7,375 nucleotides of DNA from Nitriliruptorales bacterium. Its GTDB lineage: Bacteria; Actinomycetota; Nitriliruptoria; Euzebyales; Egibacteraceae. This document shows positions 1 to 6,547 of the stretch, piece after piece. The DNA lies in assembly GCA_007133145.1 (NCBI GenBank), contig SLNF01000186.1, forward strand, positions 1 to 7,375, given 5' to 3'. How positions within the stretch are numbered: position 1 is the stretch's first letter; each line of letters begins with the position of its first letter. The notes beneath the pieces were generated by a model. The model had not been told where the DNA came from. It was given only the letters and a program-made list of their open reading frames with translations, and did not search any database. A program made the translations under genes and the position numbers.

Positions 1-283
1 CCGTCGTCGGCGTCAACGCCCGCGACCTCGCCTCCCTCGAGGTCGACCCCGCGCGCTTCGCCGCCTGCGTCGAGGCGCTGCCCGACGGAGCGCTGGCGGT
101 CGCGGAGTCGGGCGTGGCCGCGCCCGCCGACGTCGCCCGGGTCGCCGCCGCGGGCGCCGACGCCGTGCTCGTCGGCACCCACGTCGTCACCGCGGTGGAT
201 CCTGCCGCGGAGGTGCGTAGCCTGGTGGCAGCCGGGCGTGGCGAGCGGGGGGACGACCCGGGGCGAGCGACGTTGGAGCGACC

Positions 284-287
<4 letters not shown>
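1..287 (+). CDS. trpC: Indole-3-glycerol phosphate synthase, C-terminal part (5' end outside window)
   Basis: TrpC closes the ring of 1-(2-carboxyphenylamino)-1-deoxyribulose 5-phosphate to give indole-3-glycerol phosphate, the fourth step of tryptophan synthesis from chorismate, in the cytoplasm. The reading frame starts at base 3 and gives about 94 residues. It opens with VVGVNARDLASLEVD, the late-barrel segment containing the N-x-R-[DN]-L signature. AVAESGV (usual form SESGI) follows, then GADAVLVGTHVV, the phosphate-binding end of the TIM barrel. The last roughly 20 residues are a polar, Gly/Arg-rich tail. The TGA stop at 285-287 overlaps the trpB GTG start. Position directly before trpB and trpA fits a trp operon. 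The catalytic Lys and Glu residues of the N-terminal half lie outside the window and cannot be checked. Confidence 0.95.
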
Positions 288-1512
<1,225 letters not shown>

Positions 1513-1516
<4 letters not shown>

Positions 1517-2355
1517 GCAGCCCCACGCCGACCGCGGCGGGCTCGCGGGCGGCGAGCGTCGAGGCGGCGATCCGTGCAGCCAACGACGAGGGCCGCGCCG
1601 CCCTCGTGATCTACCTGCCGGCCGGCTACCCCGACCTCGCGACCTCCCAGGCCTGCCTCGAGGCCGCGGTGGAGGGCGGCGCGGACCTCCTCGAGGTCGG
1701 CTTCCCCTACTCCGACCCGCTCATGGACGGCCCGACGATCCAGGCCGCGAACCAGATCGCGCTCGAGGCGGGGCTCACCCCGCGCGACGACTTCGCGATG
1801 TGCGCCGAGCTCACCGCCGCCATCGACACGCCGGCGCTCGTGATGACCTACTACAACCTCGTGTGGCACTACGGGGGCACCGAGCGCCTCGATGCCTTCG
1901 CCGCCGACGCCGCCGAGGCGGGCCTCGCGGGGGCCATCATCCCCGACCTGCCCGGGGAGGAGGGCGGCCCGTGGCGTGCCGCGGCCGATGCCCACGACCT
2001 CGCGACGGTGTTCCTCACCGCGCCGGTGTCCTCCAAGGAGCGTCTGGCCGCCGCCGCGGAGGCCTCGACCGGCTTCGTCTACGCGACCTCGACGATGGGC
2101 GTGACCGGGACCCGGGAGACCCTCGCCGAGAGCGCACGCCCGCTCGTCGGGCGCCTGCGGGAGGTCAGCGAGCGTCCGGTCTGCGTCGGCATCGGCGTGT
2201 CGACCGCCGCGCAGGCCGAGGAGGTCGCCGGCTTCGCCGACGGCGTCATCGTCGGCTCCGCCCTCGTGCGCGCGATCGCCGGCGGTGGCCCGGCGGCGGT
2301 GGCCGAGCTCACCGCCGAGCTCGCCGAGGGCTGCCGGCGCGGCTACCCCGGCTGA
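1513..2355 (+). CDS. trpA: Tryptophan synthase alpha chain
   Basis: TrpA cleaves indole-3-glycerol phosphate to indole and glyceraldehyde 3-phosphate; the indole tunnels to TrpB. The 280-aa protein is a TIM barrel of normal length with a short variable N terminus (about 15 residues). The family signature LLEVGFPYSDPLMDGP carries the two catalytic acids, Glu61 and Asp72, at the same 11-residue spacing as Glu49/Asp60 in the Salmonella enzyme. MTYYN, FLTAPVSS, TSTMGVTGTR (phosphate/loop-6 region) and GIGVSTAAQAEEVAGFADGVIVGSALV are all present. The GTG start at 1513 lies in the GTGA overlap with the trpB stop and has GGAGG seven bases upstream, which implies coupled translation. It is the last gene of the operon here; its stop is 7 bases from the stop of the convergent minus-strand operon. 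Confidence 0.97.
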
Positions 2356-2371
2356 GCGGGGATCACGAGCC
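2341..2371. terminator. Candidate bidirectional hairpin at the convergent trpA / minus-operon ends
   Basis: The two convergent operons have only 7 bases between stops. An inverted repeat, CCCCG (2346-2350) and CGGGG (2357-2361) with loop GCTGAG, spans the trpA stop. A flanking GGCT (2341-2344) / AGCC (2368-2371) pair can extend the stem across an asymmetric bulge and both stop codons. It is the only obvious structure where terminators would be expected, and it would work in both directions. There is no T-tract on either side, so it is not a classical intrinsic terminator. In DNA this GC-rich a 5-bp stem can arise by chance. Confidence 0.3.
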
Positions 2372-2533
2372 GAGTGCGATGGTGGCGACGAGCACGAGGG
2401 TGATCGCCACCGCGACAGCGGCGGTGAGCGCGAAGAGCCGCCTCGTCAGCGGCCAGCCCGTCGGCGGCTGCCCCGGGCGCGGCCCGCGGCGGGGCTCGGA
2501 CCGGTTGGCCCCGACCTCGTCCTCGTCGCTCAC
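2363..2533 (-). CDS. Small single-pass membrane protein (56 aa), function unknown
   Basis: I do not recognise this protein. From the GTG at 2533 it gives 56 aa: an acidic start (SDEDE), a proline/arginine-rich linker (about residues 11-32, ending in TRR), then one hydrophobic helix from about residue 33 to 54 and a two-residue tail. The Arg pair before the helix and the short C terminus suggest the N terminus faces the cytoplasm. The start is chosen because its GTG overlaps the TGA of the upstream gene as GTGA, the same junction style used elsewhere in this window, with a G-rich run (GGGGGCGG) just before it. The same frame stays open much further upstream, but that part is an Arg/Pro/Ser-rich shadow of the neighbouring genes. 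It is the last gene of the minus-strand operon and may be an accessory subunit or anchor for the preceding membrane protein (inference). Confidence 0.65.
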   Translation of the reverse strand: MSDEDEVGANRSEPRRGPRPGQPPTGWPLTRRLFALTAAVAVAITLVLVATIALGS

Positions 2534-2967
2534 GCCGCCCCCATGACGACGAGGAGGGCGAGGGCGACCGCCCCCCTGGCGGTCCACAACACGGTGCGCA
2601 GCCAGTTCGTGGCCAAGAGCCGCCGGTGGGCCGGAGGCGCGAAGCCCTCGGAGAGCGCGCGGTGCAGCGGCACCTGGAGGACGACCGTCGCCGCGACGAT
2701 GCCACCGAGCAGCAGCACCCCGGCCCAGGCGAGCATGCGGGCGGTCCCCGGCGGGACGAGGGCGGCGAGGGCGAGGGTCGTCGCGGCCTCCACGCCCCAC
2801 GGCACGGCGAGCAGGGCGGTGATCCGCCGGGTGTGGGTGGCCTCGTAGGCGGCGAAGTCCGCCTGGCCGACGGCGGCGAAGAGCGGGTAGTGCAACACCT
2901 GGATCGTCCAGATCAGCCCGACCATCGCCCACGTCGCCGCCGCGTGGGCCAGGAGCAGCCCGGTCAC
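2530..2967 (-). CDS. Four-helix integral membrane protein (145 aa), uncharacterised family
   Basis: From the GTG at 2967 the protein is 145 aa with four hydrophobic segments, roughly residues 3-24, 48-70, 77-100 and 124-142. Polar residues that look conserved sit at the helix ends: W20 with QVLHYPLF (23-30) at the end of helix 1, QVPLH (98-102) at the end of helix 3, and TNWLRT (120-125) at the start of helix 4. I recall similar hypothetical proteins with WxxQxxHYPLF...QVPxH...TNWxRT, but I cannot attach a family name. Buried His, Gln, Trp and Arg near membrane edges could bind a cofactor or a quinone-like substrate; this is inference. The GTG start overlaps the TGA of the upstream FAD protein gene as GTGA and has no clear Shine-Dalgarno, so translation is probably coupled. 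The frame runs further upstream to an ATG at 3165, but that extension lies inside the FAD gene and is Arg/Pro-rich, so it is rejected. Confidence 0.8.
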   Translation of the reverse strand: MTGLLLAHAAATWAMVGLIWTIQVLHYPLFAAVGQADFAAYEATHTRRITALLAVPWGVEAATTLALAALVPPGTARMLAWAGVLLLGGIVAATVVLQVPLHRALSEGFAPPAHRRLLATNWLRTVLWTARGAVALALLVVMGAA

Positions 2968-4214
2968 GCCGCGGTATCGGCGAGCACGGCCTCGGCGGCC
3001 CGGCGTCCCGAGCGCAGCGCGCCGTTGATCGAGGCGTTCTCGCGGTGGTCCCCGGCGACGTAGCGGCCCGCGCCGAGGCGGTGGGCGCGTACGGGCTCGG
3101 CGAGGGCCGGGGGGTCCTGGGCGGGCTGCGCGTGCGCGACGTGGTAGGCCCCGAGCAGCCGCCACGTGCGCACCCCCGGGCCGAACCAGCCGCGCAGCTG
3201 GGTGCGCACGGCCTCGGCGAGGGCCTCGGGACGCAGGCCGCCGTCGTCGACGACCGAGGCGGAGATGAGCGCGGCGCCCTCGGGGGCATAGCCCGGCGCG
3301 ATCTGGCTCGGCACGCAGAGGTGGTTGACCGGCCCGGAGTCGTCGCCGTCGAGGATGAGCATCGGCTCGGCCACCGGTGGGCGCTCCGCGGCGAAGTACA
3401 GCGTCGTCGTCGCCCGCGATCCGGGGTCGTCGACCTCCTCGAGGAGGGTGGCCGCGCCGGGGCCGTCGGTGGCGACGAGGACGGCGCGCCGGGCGTAGAG
3501 CTCGTCGCCGTCGGCGAGGGTGGCCTCACGCCCGTGCAGCGCCGCGACGGCGGTGCCCATCCGCAGCCGCCCGGCGGGCAGGGACGCGGCGAGCTGGGCG
3601 GGGATCGCCTCGATGCCGCCGGCGGGCAGGACGCTGTCGCCCTCGGCGAACATCTTCATGACGAACCGGAACATCCGGTTGGAGGTGCGGAGGTCGGGGT
3701 CGAGGAGCACGCCGCCGAGGAACGGACGGAAGAAGCGGTCGATGATCCGCTCGCTGAACCCGAGCGCACGGAGGTCCTCGAGGGTCGTCTGCTCGGGCAC
3801 GGCGAACGGGTCCTCGTCGCGCACGCGCCGGCGCAGGCTCGCCACCCGCACCTTGTCGGCGAGCGAGCCGATCGGCGCTCGGGCCGTGCGCAGCGCACGG
3901 CTCGGCAGCCGGAACGGGTCGCTGACCGGCCGCAGCGACCCCTCGACGCGCACGAGCGCGCCCGGCAGGAAGGCGTGGAGGTCGAGGGCGTCGTAGTCGA
4001 GGACCTCGCGGGCCTCGGGGTAGGCGGTGAGCAGCACCTGGAACCCGCGGTCGAGGGCGAAGCCGTCGACGACGTCGGTGCGCATCCGCCCGCCGGGGGC
4101 GTCGGCGGCGTCGAGGAGGAGCCAGTCCACCCCGGCCTCCTCGAGCTCCCTCGCGGCGGCGAGCCCGGCGAGCCCGCCGCCGACGATGAGGACGTCGGTG
4201 TCCGCGGCGCTCAT
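2964..4214 (-). CDS. FAD-dependent amine-oxidase-family oxidoreductase (protoporphyrinogen oxidase / phytoene desaturase-like)
   Basis: The protein is 416 aa and probably cytoplasmic or membrane-associated. The N-terminal dinucleotide fold is clear: DVLIVGGGLAGLAAARELE (residues 7-25) with the GxGxxG-type turn, an acidic strand-2 end (Asp35), and PGGRMRTD (40-47), the GG motif of flavin amine oxidases. DRGFQVLLTAYPEA (55-68) marks the subgroup that resembles HemY-type protoporphyrinogen oxidases and carotenoid desaturases. The C terminus has the second FAD signature, VAGDHRENASINGALRSGRR (386-405). The substrate is not evident; a hydrophobic amine, isoprenoid or tetrapyrrole is possible by family analogy only. 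The ATG at 4214 has an excellent ribosome binding site, GAGGAGG five bases upstream. It follows the epimerase fusion by 48 bases and overlaps the membrane protein gene by four, so the three are almost certainly co-transcribed. Confidence 0.9.
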   Translation of the reverse strand: MSAADTDVLIVGGGLAGLAAARELEEAGVDWLLLDAADAPGGRMRTDVVDGFALDRGFQVLLTAYPEAREVLDYDALDLHAFLPGALVRVEGSLRPVSDPFRLPSRALRTARAPIGSLADKVRVASLRRRVRDEDPFAVPEQTTLEDLRALGFSERIIDRFFRPFLGGVLLDPDLRTSNRMFRFVMKMFAEGDSVLPAGGIEAIPAQLAASLPAGRLRMGTAVAALHGREATLADGDELYARRAVLVATDGPGAATLLEEVDDPGSRATTTLYFAAERPPVAEPMLILDGDDSGPVNHLCVPSQIAPGYAPEGAALISASVVDDGGLRPEALAEAVRTQLRGWFGPGVRTWRLLGAYHVAHAQPAQDPPALAEPVRAHRLGAGRYVAGDHRENASINGALRSGRRAAEAVLADTAA

Positions 4215-4261
4215 CGCAGCCTCCTCGTCGTCGTGCGCTCCTCGAGGCGAGTCGTGCGCAT
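4211..4261 (-). CDS. Candidate 16-codon mini-ORF bridging two operon genes
   Basis: The gap between the epimerase fusion and the FAD gene is exactly filled by a short reading frame. Its ATG (4261-4259) begins one base after the TAG stop of the upstream gene (TAGCATG), and its TGA overlaps the next gene's ATG as ATGA. The predicted peptide is MRTTRLEERTTTRRLR, strongly basic with six Arg. It has no convincing Shine-Dalgarno, so translation would need a reinitiating ribosome from the upstream gene. It could be a coupling device rather than a functional peptide. A 16-codon frame without a stop is common by chance in GC-rich DNA, so confidence is low; the two junctions are what make it worth recording. 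Confidence 0.25.
   Translation of the reverse strand: MRTTRLEERTTTRRLR
4215..4226 (-). promoter_or_regulatory. Strong ribosome binding site of the FAD oxidoreductase gene
   Basis: On the minus strand GAGGAGG (4226-4220) lies five bases before the ATG at 4214, close to the ideal complement of the 16S rRNA tail. It fixes the start of the FAD gene. It is the strongest such site in the minus operon, so this gene can be translated independently of the upstream genes. Confidence 0.75.
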
Positions 4262-4262
4262 G

Positions 4263-5648
4263 CTACGCGGCGGGGCGGCCGAGCACGTCGCGCAGGCAGC
4301 CCTCGAGCTCGGGGTGGGCGAAGCGGTAGCCGGTCTCCTCGGCCACCCGGGGCACCGCCCGCAGGCTGGGGTAGAGCAGCCCGTCGACCATCTCGCCGAG
4401 CAGCAGGCGGGGAGCGAACTTCGGGATCGGCACGACCGCCGGGCGGCGCAGGACCTTCGCGAGCGTGCGGGTGAACTCGGCGTTCGTGACCGGGTTGGGC
4501 GCGGTGGCGTTGACCGGCCCTTCGATCTCCGGCGTCGTGAGGGCGTGGTGGTAGAGCCCGACGGCATCGTCGAGGGAGACCCACGGGTCGTACTGCCGAC
4601 CGTTGCCGAAGCGCCCGCCGAGCCCGGCCCGGAAGATCGGGAGCTGCTTCGCCAGCGCGCCGCCCGCGGGGCTCAGCACCGCGGCGGTCCGCAGGTGCGC
4701 GACCCGCACCCCGGCCTCGCGTGCCGGGTCGGCGGCGGCCTCCCAGGCCACGCAGGTGCGGGCGAGGAAGTCGTCACCGGCGGGGCTGTCCTCGTCGAGG
4801 ACCTCGTCACCGCCGTCGGCGTAGTAGTTGATGCCCGAGGCGCACACGAGTGTGGCCGGCCCCTCGTCGCCGAGCGACGCGAGGGTCTCGGCGAGCAGAC
4901 GCGTGCTCTCGGTGCGGCTCTCGAGGATGCGCCGCTTGCGCTCGGCGGTCCAGCGCCCCGAGGCGATCGACTCGCCGGCGAGGTGCACGACGGCGTCGAC
5001 GCCGCGCAGCGCGTTGGCGTCGATGCGGCCGCTCGCCGGGTCCCAGAACACCTCGTCCTCGGAGGGGTCGCGCCGCACGACGCGGACGACCTCGTGGCCG
5101 CCGGTGGTGAGGAACGCGGTGAGGGCCTCGCCGATGAGGCCCGACGAGCCGGTGATGGCGATGCGCATGGGGGTCACTCCCTTCCGTCGGGCCGCGGCGT
5201 GCGCCGCGAGGTCGGCCACCGTGCGGCGGTGGCGGTAGGCGAACATCCGCGTGAGCTGGCGGCGGACGATCGGCCCGGCGACGGCCTCCCCGAGCGCCCC
5301 GAGGGGCACGCGGTAGACGACGTCGTCGGTGAGCAGGCTCGTGTCCTCGCTCTCGGCGCTGAAGCGGTGGCGGTGGTCGAAGGCCGCGAACGGGCCCGAC
5401 TCCTGGACGTCGCGGAACTCCCGCGGCGGGTCGTAGGTCACGTGGCGGGCGTGCCAGCGCGGCGCGAGCCGGGTCGGGCCCATGCGCAGGACGACCCGGG
5501 AGCCCTCCTCGAGGGAGCCGTCGCGGTACTCGACGCGGCCGGGCAGGAACGGCGGGGAGAGTCGCTCGAGGGCGCCGGGCCGGTCGTGCCAGGCGAAGGC
5601 CTCCTCCTGGCTGACCGGCAGGCGGCTCGCGTAGGTGAAGCGCGGCAT
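4263..5648 (-). CDS. Fusion of an SRPBCC (START-like) domain to a TIGR01777-family NAD(P)-dependent epimerase
   Basis: The 461-aa product has two domains. Residues 1 to about 150 are an SRPBCC/polyketide-cyclase-like ligand-binding fold: FTYASRLPVSQEEAFAWHDR at the start, LERLSPP, then MFAYRHRRT near the end. Residue 161 begins an extended-SDR Rossmann domain, MRIAITGSSGLIGEAL (TGxxGxxG at 166-173). It is followed by VVHLAGESIASGRWTAERKR, ASGINYYAD (where most relatives have an AIGYYG-like segment), PWVSLDD and GEMVDGLLYPSLR, all typical of the TIGR01777 family, often mislabelled as cell division inhibitor SulA. The reaction is unknown; the first domain may bind a hydrophobic substrate for the second (inference). 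The ATG at 5648 shares its A with the TGA of the upstream SDR gene (TGATG). The frame continues 282 codons upstream, but that is a shadow of the SDR gene. An internal ATG at 5168 with its own Shine-Dalgarno could also be used. Confidence 0.93.
   Translation of the reverse strand: MPRFTYASRLPVSQEEAFAWHDRPGALERLSPPFLPGRVEYRDGSLEEGSRVVLRMGPTRLAPRWHARHVTYDPPREFRDVQESGPFAAFDHRHRFSAESEDTSLLTDDVVYRVPLGALGEAVAGPIVRRQLTRMFAYRHRRTVADLAAHAAARRKGVTPMRIAITGSSGLIGEALTAFLTTGGHEVVRVVRRDPSEDEVFWDPASGRIDANALRGVDAVVHLAGESIASGRWTAERKRRILESRTESTRLLAETLASLGDEGPATLVCASGINYYADGGDEVLDEDSPAGDDFLARTCVAWEAAADPAREAGVRVAHLRTAAVLSPAGGALAKQLPIFRAGLGGRFGNGRQYDPWVSLDDAVGLYHHALTTPEIEGPVNATAPNPVTNAEFTRTLAKVLRRPAVVPIPKFAPRLLLGEMVDGLLYPSLRAVPRVAEETGYRFAHPELEGCLRDVLGRPAA
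5166..5185 (-). promoter_or_regulatory. Possible internal ribosome binding site and start at the SRPBCC/epimerase domain boundary
   Basis: On the minus strand GGAAGGGAG (5185-5177) is followed eight bases later by ATG (5168-5166). This ATG is Met161 of the fusion, the exact first residue of the Rossmann domain (MRIAITG). Starting here would give a 301-aa stand-alone epimerase, about the usual length of unfused TIGR01777 proteins. The Shine-Dalgarno-like run is stronger than anything before the full-length start at 5648. It may be a functional second start or a relic of two once-separate genes. Confidence 0.4.
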
Positions 5649-6400
5649 CAGGCGGTCCGCCGCGGCTGGACGGTGCCCATGCCGCCGTCGACGCCGAGGA
5701 CCTGGCCGGTGACCCAGCCGTTGGCGGGGTCGAGGAGCCAGGCCAGCGCCGAGGCGATGTCGTCGGGCTCGCCGAGACGACCCAGGGGGTGCATGTGCTC
5801 GCTGACCTTGCGGGAGGTCTCGTTGCTCGTGAGGCGCTCGGTCATCGGGGTGGCGACGAGGCCGGGGGCCACGGCGTTGACGCGGATCCCGCGCGCGGCG
5901 TAGGAGGCCGCAGCGGCGACGACGAGGCCCTCGACGCCGGCCTTCGCGGCGGCGATCGCCTCGTGGTGGTTCATGCCGAAGCGGCCGGCCACCGAGGAGA
6001 CGAGCGCGATCGCCCCGCCGGTGCGCTGCATCGCCTTCGTCGCGGCGCGCACGAGGAAGAACGCGCTGTCGAGGTTCGTCGCGAGGACGTCGCGGTACTC
6101 CTCGACGCTCGTGCGGTGGGCGGGCTTGAGCAGCAGGGACCCCACGGTGTTCGCCGCGGCGTCGAGGCGGCCGTGGGCCTCGGTCACGCCCTCGACGAGG
6201 GCGTCGACGGCGTCGGGGTCGGTCGCGTCGGCGAGGCGCACCTCGACGCCGCCGCCGACGTCGGCGGCGACGGCCTCGAGCGGCTCGCGACGCCGCCCGG
6301 CGACGACGACGTGGTGGCCGGACCCGGCGAGGCGGCGGGTGAGGGCGCTGCCGATGCCCCCACCGCCCCCGAGCACGAGCGCGACCGGTTGCTCCGTCAT
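5648..6400 (-). CDS. Short-chain dehydrogenase/reductase (SDR)-family protein lacking the catalytic tyrosine
   Basis: This 250-aa classical-SDR-length protein has a full Rossmann scaffold: GGGGGIG at 11-17 (usual TGxxxGIG), Asp58 in LADATD, ANTVG (83-87) for the NAG motif, Asn109 in TNLDS, Ser136 in LVSSVAG, Lys153 in AAAKAG, RVNAVAPGLVATPM and a C-terminal TGQVLGVDGG. The position expected for the catalytic Tyr (13 after Ser136, 4 before Lys153) is Ile149, codon ATC, in NHHEAIAAAK. NAD(P)(H) binding therefore looks possible, but ordinary alcohol/ketone chemistry does not. I recall related SDRs with NHEAIAAAKAG, so this may be a subfamily trait rather than a mutation, but I cannot verify it here. 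The ATG at 6400 has GAAGGA six bases upstream. It is the first gene of the minus operon and its TGA overlaps the fusion gene's ATG. Confidence 0.93.
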   Translation of the reverse strand: MTEQPVALVLGGGGGIGSALTRRLAGSGHHVVVAGRRREPLEAVAADVGGGVEVRLADATDPDAVDALVEGVTEAHGRLDAAANTVGSLLLKPAHRTSVEEYRDVLATNLDSAFFLVRAATKAMQRTGGAIALVSSVAGRFGMNHHEAIAAAKAGVEGLVVAAAASYAARGIRVNAVAPGLVATPMTERLTSNETSRKVSEHMHPLGRLGEPDDIASALAWLLDPANGWVTGQVLGVDGGMGTVQPRRTA

Positions 6401-6547
6401 GGCGGGTCCTTCCGTCGAGAGGGCCGAGCCCTCGCTGCCCCCTCCAGCGGGGGTTCATACCCACCCGGCGCGCGATGCCACGCCTCGCGGGCAACGCGCT
6501 CCCACGAACGGGGATAGGCCACCGCGCCGGCGGGTAGGCGAGGGCGC
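6401..6547. promoter_or_regulatory. Divergent intergenic region with three adjacent inverted repeats
   Basis: These 147 bases separate the minus operon from the plus-strand hydrolase gene and should hold both promoters. Three inverted repeats lie side by side: GAGGGC-CGA-GCCCTC (6419-6433, perfect 6-bp arms), CCCCC-TCCAGC-GGGGG (6438-6453), and GGGT-TCAT-ACCC (6451-6462). The last contains TTCATA, the only AT-rich spot nearby; read on the minus strand it is TATGAA, a possible -10 element for the SDR gene, but I find no good -35 partner at 16-18 bases. On the plus strand GGGATAGG (6511-6518) is a weak -10 candidate. Ribosome binding sites are GAAGGA six bases before the SDR start and AGGG (6541-6544) before the hydrolase start. 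I do not identify the regulator or transcription start. Confidence 0.45.

Noticed and set aside
2534..3529. Long upstream extension of the 56-aa protein frame (total 388 codons)
   Set aside because: It has low-complexity Arg/Pro/Ser composition and covers the membrane and FAD protein genes. The GTG at 2533 in a GTGA overlap is the better start.
5648..5665. GGCGGACCGCC palindrome at the SDR/fusion junction as an operator
   Set aside because: It lies inside coding sequence and short GC palindromes are expected at this base composition.
3045..5903. Very long plus-strand open frame (952 codons) antisense to the FAD and epimerase genes
   Set aside because: It is a composition shadow: the product is Gly/Arg/Glu/Val-rich with no recognisable domain, and the opposite strand carries two clear protein families across the same span.
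6475..6480. TGGCAT on the minus strand as a -35 or sigma-54 -24 element
   Set aside because: Spacing to TATGAA is 15 bases with a poor match to TTGACA, and no GC element follows at the sigma-54 distance.
5649..6494. N-terminal extension of the epimerase fusion up to an ATG at 6494
   Set aside because: The extra 282 codons are Arg/Pro-rich and lie out of frame over the SDR gene. The domain begins naturally at the ATG at 5648, which overlaps the SDR stop.
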